Below, one piece after another: positions 56,406 to 64,000 of a stretch of DNA of 64,000 nt. A model generated the notes under the pieces. The model searched no databases, had not been told where the DNA came from, and saw only the letters and a list, made by a program, of their open reading frames with translations. The DNA comes from Burkholderiaceae bacterium. Lineage in GTDB: Bacteria > Pseudomonadota > Gammaproteobacteria > Burkholderiales > Burkholderiaceae_C. The stretch spans positions 169,249 to 233,248 of the forward strand of contig JAGOPK010000006.1 of assembly GCA_017992055.1 (NCBI GenBank), given 5' to 3'. Every line of letters starts with the position of its first letter. Within the stretch, counting starts at the first letter, position 1. The position numbers and the translations under genes were made by a program.

Positions 56406-57113
56406 ATGAGCACTGCCCGGCTGCTGCTGATCGACGACGACCTGCGCCTGTCCACGATGGTGGGCGACTACCTGCGTGCCAACGGCTACGAGGTCGACAC
56501 CGCCGGCTCGCTGGCCGCTGGCCGCGACCGCCTGCGCATGGGCAACTACGACGCCCTGGTGCTGGACCTGATGCTGCCCGATGGCGACGGCCTGGACCTG
56601 ACGCGCGAGCTGCGTGCCGACCCGCGCCACAAGCGCCTGCCGCTGCTGATGCTCACCGCCCGTGGCGAGCCGCTGGACCGCGTGCTGGGCCTGGAGCTGG
56701 GGGCCGACGACTACCTGCCCAAGCCGTTCGAGGCGCGCGAACTGCTGGCCCGCGTCAAGGCCCTGCTGCGCCGCGCGGCGCCCGAGCCCAGCAGCGAGGA
56801 GGTGCTGAGCTTCGGCCGGCTGGAGATCGACCTGGGCGCCCGCCAGGCGCGGCTGGGCCAGGAGGTCTGCGACCTCACCAGCCACCAGTTCGACCTGCTG
56901 GTGGTGCTGGCCAAGAGCGCCGGCCGCGTGCTCAGCCGCGACCAGATCATGGATGCGCTGAAGGGCCATCCGATCGACGCCTTCGACCGCAGCATCGACG
57001 TGCACGTGTCGCGCATCCGTGCCTGCATCGAAGAAGACCCCAAGAACCCCAAGCGCGTGCTCACCGTGCGTGGCGTGGGCTATGTGTTCGCCAAGAAGCA
57101 GGATGGCGAGTAA
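56406..57113 (+). CDS. OmpR-family response regulator
   Basis: A 235-residue regulator starting at ATG 56406. The receiver domain (~1-120) has the acidic pair Asp11/Asp12, the phospho-acceptor Asp54 (LVLDLMLPDGDG), and Lys in YLPKPFE. The winged-helix DNA-binding domain (~135-232) has LTSHQFDLLVVLAKSAGRVLSRDQIMD and the VRGVGYVF hairpin. It most resembles CpxR/RstA/CzcR-like regulators. The partner kinase starts 30 bases downstream, and the Spy-like gene upstream is a likely target. Confidence 0.96.
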   Translation: MSTARLLLIDDDLRLSTMVGDYLRANGYEVDTAGSLAAGRDRLRMGNYDALVLDLMLPDGDGLDLTRELRADPRHKRLPLLMLTARGEPLDRVLGLELGADDYLPKPFEARELLARVKALLRRAAPEPSSEEVLSFGRLEIDLGARQARLGQEVCDLTSHQFDLLVVLAKSAGRVLSRDQIMDALKGHPIDAFDRSIDVHVSRIRACIEEDPKNPKRVLTVRGVGYVFAKKQDGE

Positions 57114-57143
57114 GCCCGCGCGCCACCCGACCCAGAGCCGAAC

Positions 57144-58604
57144 TTGAAGTCGCTGTACCTGCGCATCTGGCTCACCGTGGTGGCCGCGCTGGCGCTGTTC
57201 GCGCTGGTGTCGGGCTGGATGTGGCAGCGTCACCTGGAGCAGGAACGCAGCCGCTTCGAGCAGGCCGCCAGCGAGCGCCTGGGCGCCTGGGCCGACCTGG
57301 TGCAGCGCAGCCTGCCGGCCGCCGAGGCGCCGGCCCAGCAGCAGGCCGAGGCGCTGCGCGAATGGTCGGCGCGGCTGCGCGTGCCGATGGCGCTGGACGA
57401 TGCGCAGGGCCAGCGCGTGGCCGCCTCCGAGAGTTTTGTGCGCCGCCAGGCCGAGGGCGGGCCGCTGGCGGTGGTGTCGGTCAAGCTCGACGACGGCCGC
57501 ACGCTGTGGCTGGCACGGCGTGGCCGGCGCGCCAGCACGCCGGGCGGCCCGCTGCCCGAGCCCATGCTGCTGTGGCCGGCGCCACCACGCGCCGACGGCG
57601 GCGGGCCGGGGCCGGGCCTGGGGCCGATCGGGGACGGCGGTCCGCCGCCCGAGCTGCGCGCCGGGCCGGGCCGGGCCGACGCCGGCCAGCCGCAGCCGAT
57701 GCTGCCCTTCGGCCTGCCGCGTGCCGTGGCGCCGCTGGTGCTGGTGGCGGTGCTGTTCGTCGCGGTGGCCGCCGGGGCCTATCCGGTGGTGCGCCGGCTG
57801 ACGCGCCGGCTGGAGGCGCTGAAGCAGGGCGTCGCAGCCTTTGGCAGCGGCGACCTGGGCCAGCGCGTCGACGCCGAAGGCCGCGACGAGGTGGCCGCGG
57901 TGGCCGCCACCTTCAACCGCACGGCCGAGCGCATCGAGTCGCTGGTGCGCTCGCACAAGAGCCTGCTGGCCAATGCCAGCCACGAGCTGCGCTCGCCGCT
58001 GGCACGGCTGAAGATGGCGGCGGCCATGCTGGCCGATGCGCCCGAGGGCCAGCGCGCCTCGCTGCGGCGCGAGATCGACGCCAACATCGCCGAGCTGGAT
58101 GCCCTGGTCGACGAGGTGCTGCTGGCCAGCCGCCTGGACGGCTCGGCGGCGCTGGAGCGCGACGAGCAGGTCGATCTGCTGGGCCTGGCGGTGGAGGAGG
58201 CGGCCCGCGTCGGCGCCGAGGCCGAGGCGCCCGACGGCCCGGCCGCCTGCGTGGTGCCGGGCAGCGAGCGCCTGCTGCGCCGCGCCCTGCGCAACCTGCT
58301 GGAGAACGCGCGCCGCTACGGCGGCGACGATGTGCGCGTGGTGGTCGGCCACGGGCTGGGCGGCCAGGTGTCGGGCCAGGTCCGGGTGCAGGTCTGCGAC
58401 CGCGGCCCCGGCGTGCCGGCCGAGCTGCGCGAGCGCATCTTCGAGCCCTTCTACCGCTTGCCCGGCCATGCCGAGCAGGCTGGCGGCGTGGGCCTGGGCC
58501 TGAGCCTGGTGCGCCAGATCGCCGAGCGCCATGGCGGCAGCGTGCGCTGCCAGGCCCGCGACGGCGGCGGCAGCTGCTTCGTGCTGAGCCTGCCCGCGCG
58601 CTGA
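57144..58604 (+). CDS. Two-component sensor histidine kinase (CpxA/RstB-like)
   Basis: A 486-residue kinase starting at TTG 57144, since no ATG or GTG lies near the first membrane helix (~7-27). The periplasmic sensor region (~28-195) includes a low-complexity Pro/Gly/Asp stretch (~130-185). The second helix is at ~194-214, then HAMP, then HisKA with SHELRSPLARLKMA (His280). The ATPase domain has NLLENARRYG (N box), DRGPGVP (G1), FEPFYR (F box) and GVGLGLSLV (G2). It phosphorylates the regulator encoded just upstream. The signal is unknown; envelope stress or metals fit the Spy-like neighbour. It ends 7 bases from the convergent MATE gene. Confidence 0.95.
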   Translation: MKSLYLRIWLTVVAALALFALVSGWMWQRHLEQERSRFEQAASERLGAWADLVQRSLPAAEAPAQQQAEALREWSARLRVPMALDDAQGQRVAASESFVRRQAEGGPLAVVSVKLDDGRTLWLARRGRRASTPGGPLPEPMLLWPAPPRADGGGPGPGLGPIGDGGPPPELRAGPGRADAGQPQPMLPFGLPRAVAPLVLVAVLFVAVAAGAYPVVRRLTRRLEALKQGVAAFGSGDLGQRVDAEGRDEVAAVAATFNRTAERIESLVRSHKSLLANASHELRSPLARLKMAAAMLADAPEGQRASLRREIDANIAELDALVDEVLLASRLDGSAALERDEQVDLLGLAVEEAARVGAEAEAPDGPAACVVPGSERLLRRALRNLLENARRYGGDDVRVVVGHGLGGQVSGQVRVQVCDRGPGVPAELRERIFEPFYRLPGHAEQAGGVGLGLSLVRQIAERHGGSVRCQARDGGGSCFVLSLPAR

Positions 58605-58611
58605 GCGTGGC

Positions 58612-59994
58612 TCAGCGCCGCTGCTGCTTCATCACCCAGGCCTGCAGCGACACCAGGGCCAGCGCCGCCACCGTCAGCGCGGCGGTCGAGGCGATCCAGA
58701 AGCCCTGCGCCCCCTGCCAGCTGCTCGGCACCCAGGCGCCGCCCGCACTGCCCGCACTGCCATAGGCCAGCCAGTAGCCGCCGCCCAGGCCCAGGCCCCA
58801 CAGCGCGAGCACGTAGATGACCATCGGCAGCGTGGCGATGCGCCAGGCGCGCAGCACGAAGGCGGCCAGGGTCTGCACCGCGTCGGCGGTGTGGAACAGC
58901 GCCACCCAGGCCACCAGCGGCAGGGCCGCGGCCACCACCGCGGCATTGCCGGTGTACAGGCCCACCACGCCGTGGCGCGCCTGGTACACGCTGCCGCCCA
59001 TCACCAGGGCCACCGCGGTGGTGAAGACCAGGCCATGCCAGCCCAGGCGGCGTGCATCGGCGATGTCGCCGGCGCCGATGCGCTGCGCCACCAGGGTGCT
59101 GGTGGCATTCGACAGGCCCAGCGGCATCATGAACAGCAGGGCCACCAGGTTGGCGGCGATCTGGTGGCCGGCCACCGCCGTCTCGCCCAGGCGGGCGATG
59201 AAGATGGCCATGAACGAGAAGCCGGTGACCTCGACCAGGATGGTCAGGCCCATCGGCAGGCCCAGCTTGCCCAGTGCCCGCAGCGACGGCCCGTGCGGCG
59301 CCTGCTGGCCCGGCGCATGCAGCTCGAAGCGCTGGTAGAAGCGGTCGTGGTGCAGCAGCCACCAGGCCAGGCCCAGCTGGGCCCACATGACGATGGCGGT
59401 GGCGATGCCGCAGCCCACCACGCCCAGCGGCGCCAGGCCCCAGGCCGGCTGGCCGCTGACCAGCAGCCAGCTCAGCGGCACCTTCAGCGCCAGGCCGCCC
59501 AGTTGCAGCGCCATCACCGCCTTGGGCCGGCTGACGGCATTGTTGAAGCCGCGGTAGACGGTGAACAGCAGCGCGGCCGGCAGGGCCACGGCCAGGGCCA
59601 GCAGATAGCCGCGCACCTTCTCGGCCACCGCCGGGCCGGCCTGGGCCAGCGCCAGAAAGGGCTGCGGAAAAACCAGCAGCAAGCAGCCCAGCAGGGCCAG
59701 CGCCATGGCCAGCCAGCCGGCCTGCCAGACCTGGTGGCCAGCCTCGCGCAGCCGGCCGGCGCCAAAGGCCTGGCCGACGATGGGACCGATGGCCAGCACC
59801 GCGCCCATCAGGCCCACGAACACCGTCACATAGGCCGAGGCGCCCACCGCCAGCGCCGCCAGGTCGGTGGCCGAGTGCCGTGCCACCAGCAGCGTATCGA
59901 CGGTGGAAAAGCCCAGCACCGCCAGCTGGCCGATGAACAGCGGCCAGGCCAGCGGCACGATGCGGCGCACGCTGGCGGCAAAGCCGCCGCTCAC
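58612..59994 (-). CDS. MATE-family multidrug exporter (NorM-like)
   Basis: A 460-residue inner-membrane protein with about 12 predicted helices in two similar halves. GTG 59994 is chosen because it overlaps the upstream stop (GTGA) and directly precedes the first helix (PLAWPLFIGQLAVLGFSTVD). The MATE signatures VDTLLVARHS and AIGPIVGQAFGAGR in the first half are mirrored by VAGHQIAANLVALLF and STLVAQRIGAGD in the second. It likely exports cationic compounds in exchange for H+ or Na+. Translational coupling to the DUF3717/DUF1289 gene upstream is likely; the functional link is unclear. Confidence 0.95.
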   Translation of the reverse strand: MSGGFAASVRRIVPLAWPLFIGQLAVLGFSTVDTLLVARHSATDLAALAVGASAYVTVFVGLMGAVLAIGPIVGQAFGAGRLREAGHQVWQAGWLAMALALLGCLLLVFPQPFLALAQAGPAVAEKVRGYLLALAVALPAALLFTVYRGFNNAVSRPKAVMALQLGGLALKVPLSWLLVSGQPAWGLAPLGVVGCGIATAIVMWAQLGLAWWLLHHDRFYQRFELHAPGQQAPHGPSLRALGKLGLPMGLTILVEVTGFSFMAIFIARLGETAVAGHQIAANLVALLFMMPLGLSNATSTLVAQRIGAGDIADARRLGWHGLVFTTAVALVMGGSVYQARHGVVGLYTGNAAVVAAALPLVAWVALFHTADAVQTLAAFVLRAWRIATLPMVIYVLALWGLGLGGGYWLAYGSAGSAGGAWVPSSWQGAQGFWIASTAALTVAALALVSLQAWVMKQQRR

Positions 59995-60440
59995 GGGGCG
60001 GGGGCCGGCGGCGTGGCCCGGTCCGTCTCGCCGTGGATCAGCACCGCGCGCTCGGCATAGCGGTTGAAGCGCCAGGCCGTGCCCTCGGCGCTGATGCGCC
60101 GCCACACCAGGCGCTTCTCGGCCGGACTCAGAAAGGGCCAGTGCTGCACCTCGTGCTCGCTGCGGCCGCAGCCCTTGCACAGCGCATCGCCCTGGGCCGT
60201 GGAACAGATGGCGATGCAGGGCGCATCGGGCGTGCTGCGGTACCAGGCCAGCCAGGCCTGGCGCGCGGCGTCCGGCATGCTGGCCTCGTCGGCCAGGCTC
60301 TCGTGGTAATAGACCAGCAGGGCGTACACCTCGGCCAGCGCCAGCACCTCGGGGCAGGCGGTGATGCCGTCGGGCGAAGGGCTGCGCTCACGCCACCAGT
60401 TGATGGCGCTTTCGATGTCGGTGATGTGGATGCCGGCCAT
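59991..60440 (-). CDS. DUF3717-DUF1289 fusion protein
   Basis: A 149-residue cytoplasmic protein starting at ATG 60440. Residues ~1-65 match DUF3717 (IHITDIESAINWWRER, then ALAEVYALLVYY). Residues ~85-135 match DUF1289, a short Cys-rich motif (PCIAICSTAQGDALCKGCGR followed by W-x-F-L-S-x-x-E). Its four cysteines probably bind zinc or iron. Neither domain has an established function. It is divergent from the exported hypothetical gene across 81 bases and overlaps the MATE start by 4 bases. Confidence 0.88.
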   Translation of the reverse strand: MAGIHITDIESAINWWRERSPSPDGITACPEVLALAEVYALLVYYHESLADEASMPDAARQAWLAWYRSTPDAPCIAICSTAQGDALCKGCGRSEHEVQHWPFLSPAEKRLVWRRISAEGTAWRFNRYAERAVLIHGETDRATPPAPAP

Positions 60441-60521
60441 GGAGGACTTCGCGGGGGGCGGCAAGCATAGCCGGTTGCGCGCGGCGGGCACCGGCACGGG
60501 GCATGCATACTGCGGCGTCGC

Positions 60522-61685
60522 ATGCCAAACCTCTTGTTGATCCTCGGGCTGGTGGTCGCGGGCCTGTCGGCACCGGCGGCGGCCGGCGAGTTTTCCGACG
60601 AATTCGACCGCCAGCGCTACAAGGACGGCTTCCAGCACGAGATCGCCTTCCGCGAGGCGGCCATCCACGTCGCCTGGGGCGCCGAATCGCTGTGCGACGA
60701 CACCAGCGAGATCGAGCCCTTTGTGCTGTGGTCCACGCGCACCGTGCGCAAGGGCCTGTCGGCGCACCACGAGAAGCTGTTCAAGCAGGCCACCGGCATG
60801 GACGAACACTGGCGCATCGCCTGGCTGGACGAGGCCGCGCCGGAGGAGCTGAAGATCGGCACCCGCGTGGTCGCGGTCAACAAGCGGCCGCTGCCGGCGC
60901 CCGGCGCCAAGTTCGAGCTGGCGGCGGTGTTCCGCGGTGGCTCCACCATGTCGGTGGACGACCAGGCCTTCTGGGCGGTGATGCACAAGGCCCGCGAGGA
61001 GGCCAACGACGGCCAGCAGATGACGCTGACGCTGGACGGCGGCCGCGACATCCAGGTGTCCACGCAGACCGGCTGCGCCGGCACGGTGATGGCCAGCGCC
61101 TTCGACGACGAGCCCGGCAACTTCCTGCGCCAGGAGGGCCGGCGCAGCAAGATCCCCGGCAATGCCATGCTGGAGGCGCGCAGCCGCGACGAGCAGCGCT
61201 GGCTGGCGGCCTTCGGCACCTACTTCCTGGCGAGTGAGCGCAGCATCCTGCGCCAGCGCTCGTCCGACGACGTGGGCAATGCCTTCATGATCGGCAAGGT
61301 GCTGGCCCTGGCCGTGCCGGGCGGCGGCACCATCCTGTCGGCGGTGGAGGCGCAGACCCAGCGGTCCATCCAGGTCGACGGCCTGGTCGGCGGTGCCGAC
61401 CTGTTTGCCAACGAGGTGGTGATGGCCATGGGCGGCGACCCGTCGGTGGGCCTGAAGCTGTCGGACCGGCTCAAGGCCAAGGGCGTGCCGGCCGACGTGC
61501 TGGTGCTCAGCGAGTTCCGCCGCTCGACGGTGGAACTGCACCTGCGCTCGCTGCGCGACATCGACCAGGCGCGCAAGAAGGCCGACGAGGCGGCCGAGCG
61601 GGCCGAGCTGGCCGGCGGCTCGGCCGCAACGCCGGCGACGGCCGCAGGCGCGGCGTCAGCGCCGCGGCCTGCTGCCTCACGCTGA
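60522..61685 (+). CDS. Exported protein of unknown function with PDZ-like segment
   Basis: I do not recognise this 387-residue protein with confidence. The signal peptide covers residues 1-21 (cleavage after AAA). The start of the mature part (FQHEIAFREAAIHVAWGAESLCDD) and a PDZ-like strand pattern (LKIGTRVVAVNKRPLPAPG, then DGGRDIQVS) resemble PDZ-containing M48-type peptidases of Burkholderiales. Where the zinc motif HExxH would be expected (DDVGNAFMIGKVLALAV, ~residues 249-265) it is missing. The paired Cys (~58 and ~186) could form a disulfide. A catalytically dead relative is my best guess. It ends 3 bases from the convergent helicase gene. Confidence 0.7.
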   Translation: MPNLLLILGLVVAGLSAPAAAGEFSDEFDRQRYKDGFQHEIAFREAAIHVAWGAESLCDDTSEIEPFVLWSTRTVRKGLSAHHEKLFKQATGMDEHWRIAWLDEAAPEELKIGTRVVAVNKRPLPAPGAKFELAAVFRGGSTMSVDDQAFWAVMHKAREEANDGQQMTLTLDGGRDIQVSTQTGCAGTVMASAFDDEPGNFLRQEGRRSKIPGNAMLEARSRDEQRWLAAFGTYFLASERSILRQRSSDDVGNAFMIGKVLALAVPGGGTILSAVEAQTQRSIQVDGLVGGADLFANEVVMAMGGDPSVGLKLSDRLKAKGVPADVLVLSEFRRSTVELHLRSLRDIDQARKKADEAAERAELAGGSAATPATAAGAASAPRPAASR

Positions 61686-61688
61686 GCC

Positions 61689-63440
61689 TCAGTCGCGGCG
61701 CTCGCGGCGCGGGCCGCCGGCGGGCTTGAAGCCGCCGCTGCGCGCCGGACGGTCGCTGAACGAGGGCTTGGCCGGACGGTCGCCGAAATGTGCCGGGCGG
61801 TCGCCGAAGTGCGCCGGGCGGTCCGCGAAATGCGGCGCGCGGTCGTGCGTGCCGCGGTCGGCAAAGTGCGGCTTGGCCGGACGCTCGCCGAACTGGCCGC
61901 GGTTGGGCCGGTCGCCGTGGAAACCACGCTCGCCCTGGGGCGCGAAGCCGCCGTCGCGGCGCTCGCCGTGGAAGCCGCCCTGGCCATGACCGGCACCGTG
62001 GCCGCCGTTCGGGCCCTTGAAGCCCTGCTGGCCCCAGCCGCTGAAGCCACCCTCGCGGCGCTCGCCACCGCGGTCGTTGAAGCCGCGGTCGTTGAAGCCA
62101 CGATGGCCACCGCCAAAGCCGCCCCGGCCACCGCCGAAGCCACCGCGGCCGCCATGGCCGCCCGGGCGACCCTGGCGCGGGCCGTCGCCGAAGCGCGGCT
62201 CCACCGGCACCGGCATCTTGGGCTCCAGGCCCGGCACCACCGCGATGGCGATGGGCTGGGTGGTGAAGCGCTCGATGCGGCGGATCATCATCGCGTCACG
62301 GCGCTCGGCCAGCGTGATGGCCAGGCCATTGCGGCCGGCGCGGCCGGTGCGGCCGATGCGGTGCACATAGTCCTCGGCCTTCATCGGCAGGCCCCAGTTG
62401 ATGACGTGGGTGATGGTCGGCACGTCGATGCCGCGCGCGGCCACGTCGGTGGCCACCAGCACGCGCAGCTGGCGCTGGCGCAGGCCCTGCAGCACGCGGT
62501 TGCGGCGGCCCTGGGGCATGCCGCCGTGCAGCGAGGCCACGGCATGGCCGATGTCGGCCAGCTGGTCGGCCAGGATGTCGGCGTCGTGCTGGGTGCTGGT
62601 GAACACCACCGCCTGGTCCATGGCCGGGTCGGCCAGCAGCTGCTCCAGCAGCGCACGCTTGTGGCTGGCGTTGTCGGCCCAGTGGATGCGCTGCTCGATC
62701 TGGCTGTGGGTGTCGGTGTGGCTGGCGGTGTTGATGCGCTGCGGCGAGCGCGTCAGCGACTCGGCCAGGCGGCCCACATGGCCGGCGAAGGTGGCGCTGA
62801 ACATCACCGTCTGGCGCGCCTCGGGCAGCGACTGGGCGACGGTGGTGATGTCGTCGATGAAGCCCATGTCCAGCATGCGGTCGGCTTCGTCCAGCACCAG
62901 CATCTCCACCTGGCCCAGCACGGCGGCGCCCGAGCCCATCAGGTCGAGCAGGCGGCCGGGGGTGGCGATCAGCAGGTCGACCACGCCACGCAGCGCCTTC
63001 AGCTGGGCCTGGTAGGGCACGCCGCCCACCACATGGGCCACGCGCAGGCCCTGCACGCCCAGGCCGTAGGTGGTGCAGGCACGCGACACCTGCATGGCCA
63101 GCTCGCGCGTGGGCACCAGCACCAGGATGCGCGGGCCGCTGGGCTGGCCCTTGACGCGCTTCTTGGCCGGGTCGCGGCGGGCGGCCAGGATGCGTTCCAG
63201 CGCCGGCCAGACGAAGGCCGCGGTCTTGCCGCTGCCGGTCTGCGAGGACACCAGCAGGTCGTGGCCGGCCATGGCCGCCGGCACGGCGCGGGCCTGCACC
63301 TCGGTGGGCTGGTCGTAGCCGGTGCGGGCGATGGCCTGCACGACCTCGGGCGACAGGCCCAGCGCGGCAAATTCGGCGCCGGGGGCGGCCGTTTCAACAG
63401 CAGCGGTGGCGTCGGCGGGGATCAGGATCTCGGAGTTCAT
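61689..63440 (-). CDS. rhlE: DEAD-box RNA helicase, RhlE-like, with RGG/repeat tail
   Basis: A 583-residue helicase starting at ATG 63440 (TTG 63443 is adjacent in frame). Motifs in order: Q motif (GYDQPTEVQ), SSQTGSGKT, PTRELA, TPGRLLD, VLDEADRMLD, FSATF, VFTSTQHD, VATDVAARGIDV and HRIGRTGRAG. After the core (~400) comes a ~165-residue disordered tail. It is rich in Gly/Arg (GGRGGFGGG blocks) and then in tandem HFADR/HFGDRPA-type octapeptides. Such tails bind RNA and promote condensation. RhlE proteins act in ribosome assembly and RNA decay and are often cold-induced. A long structured leader precedes it. Confidence 0.95.
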   Translation of the reverse strand: MNSEILIPADATAAVETAAPGAEFAALGLSPEVVQAIARTGYDQPTEVQARAVPAAMAGHDLLVSSQTGSGKTAAFVWPALERILAARRDPAKKRVKGQPSGPRILVLVPTRELAMQVSRACTTYGLGVQGLRVAHVVGGVPYQAQLKALRGVVDLLIATPGRLLDLMGSGAAVLGQVEMLVLDEADRMLDMGFIDDITTVAQSLPEARQTVMFSATFAGHVGRLAESLTRSPQRINTASHTDTHSQIEQRIHWADNASHKRALLEQLLADPAMDQAVVFTSTQHDADILADQLADIGHAVASLHGGMPQGRRNRVLQGLRQRQLRVLVATDVAARGIDVPTITHVINWGLPMKAEDYVHRIGRTGRAGRNGLAITLAERRDAMMIRRIERFTTQPIAIAVVPGLEPKMPVPVEPRFGDGPRQGRPGGHGGRGGFGGGRGGFGGGHRGFNDRGFNDRGGERREGGFSGWGQQGFKGPNGGHGAGHGQGGFHGERRDGGFAPQGERGFHGDRPNRGQFGERPAKPHFADRGTHDRAPHFADRPAHFGDRPAHFGDRPAKPSFSDRPARSGGFKPAGGPRRERRD

Positions 63441-63739
63441 CAAAAACTTTCTGCAAAGGCACGGCCGTGCCCGGCAGCCTGGTGGGCCACGTCAAGGCAC
63501 AGCCCGAGGCGGCCGGCCGGTCATGGCAGGTGCCTCGAGGAGAGGTCGCGGGAGTGGCTCTGGACCGCGCCTTGCAGCACCTGGCGCACCCGATGCGGGT
63601 GGCAGGCCCATGCGGAACTGGCGGGGCTAGGAGGTCGTCCGGTTGCGACGGCATCGCCGCCGACCAGGACCCGAGACACCGTGGAACCCCCGCAGCGGTG
63701 GCGGGGCAGTGCTCGAAAAGGCCAGAGGGGATGAACGAG

Positions 63740-63763
63740 CGACGCCAACCGGAGTTGGCGTCG
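63740..63763. other. Perfect 10-bp hairpin near the 5' end of the helicase leader
   Basis: CGACGCCAAC (63740-63749) pairs perfectly with GTTGGCGTCG (63754-63763) around a CGGA loop on the plus strand (TCCG on the minus strand). No T-run follows on either strand, so it is not a normal terminator. A 5'-end stabilising stem of the helicase message is the favoured reading. Confidence 0.55.
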
Positions 63764-63785
63764 AAGCGCGCATTGTCTCAGAGTT

Positions 63786-63805
63786 TTCCCGAACGTGCTC
63801 GGGAA
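63786..63805 (-). terminator. Weak terminator-like hairpin after the GMC oxidoreductase
   Basis: A 7-bp stem, TTCCCGA (63786-63792) with TCGGGAA (63799-63805) and a 6-base loop, lies 8 bases after the GMC stop on the minus strand. No U-tract follows (AAAACTC on the minus strand), so termination efficiency is doubtful. Confidence 0.3.
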
Positions 63806-63813
63806 TCTATGGC

Positions 63814-64000
<187 letters not shown>

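Larger units (their letters stand above)
63444..63813 (-). promoter_or_regulatory. Long leader and promoter region of the helicase gene
   Basis: These 370 bases hold no convincing gene. Read on the minus strand, TGAGACAAT (about 63774-63782) offers a -10-like GACAAT. Transcription would start around 63767, only a few bases before a strong hairpin (63740-63763). This leaves a leader of about 325 bases before ATG 63440. Long leaders of this kind are common on cold-regulated helicase genes, where they allow control by RNA folding or self-regulation. The role here is inference. Confidence 0.4.

Noticed and set aside
61788-63734. 648-codon plus-strand frame over the helicase
   Set aside because: An Ala/Gly/His-rich shadow of the DEAD-box gene, which has all helicase motifs on the minus strand.

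Overview
The window is a very GC-rich stretch of a betaproteobacterial chromosome. It most resembles Burkholderiales of the Rubrivivax/Leptothrix/Ideonella type. The evidence is the order yicC, Ser/Thr kinase, PP2C phosphatase, rph, rdgB, hemW; the radC-fkpB-ispH block; DUF1289 and PEP-CTERM proteins; and strong G/C third-position bias. That bias leaves huge meaningless open frames on the opposite strand. No rRNA, insertion sequence, prophage or CRISPR array is visible. One tRNA is present, tRNA-Ser(CGA). The organism assignment is inference.

Left 36 kb: accessory region. A PAS/HisKA_3 sensor kinase on the minus strand is cut by the left edge and is divergent from a gene of 25.8 kb encoding a LEPR-XLL surface protein of about 8,607 residues. 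That protein holds Ala/Gly-rich tandem repeats, calcium-binding RTX-type repeats, seven copies of a ~143-residue domain and a C-terminal metzincin motif. Five closely packed genes follow on the same strand: a SapC-family protein, a double-GAF/HlyD membrane fusion, a PqqD-like/M50 peptidase/lipoyl-barrel fusion, a shortened SecA-like ATPase and a secreted HlyD-like adaptor. The last three overlap by a few bases. There is no ABC transporter and no TolC. I read this as a candidate dedicated export and processing system for the giant protein, and it is the most interesting part of the window.

36.4-43.2 kb: housekeeping. yicC (minus), a Ser/Thr kinase and PP2C phosphatase pair, then rph, rdgB and hemW, followed by a LysR regulator divergent from a small DUF1127-like gene.

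43.2-48.2 kb: signalling. cheR-cheD-cheB on the minus strand lie back to back with an operon of a diguanylate cyclase, a MinD/FlhG-like ATPase and a group II truncated haemoglobin, joined by ATGA overlaps.

48.2-54.5 kb: two PEP-CTERM proteins, a Smr-domain protein and radC on the minus strand; then fkpB-ispH, serS and tRNA-Ser(CGA) with a strong terminator on the plus strand.

54.5-64 kb: a lipoprotein, a Spy-like periplasmic protein with an OmpR-type response regulator and histidine kinase, a MATE exporter coupled to a DUF3717/DUF1289 protein, an unrecognised exported protein, an RhlE-type DEAD-box helicase with a long structured leader, and the last codons of a GMC oxidoreductase cut by the right edge.
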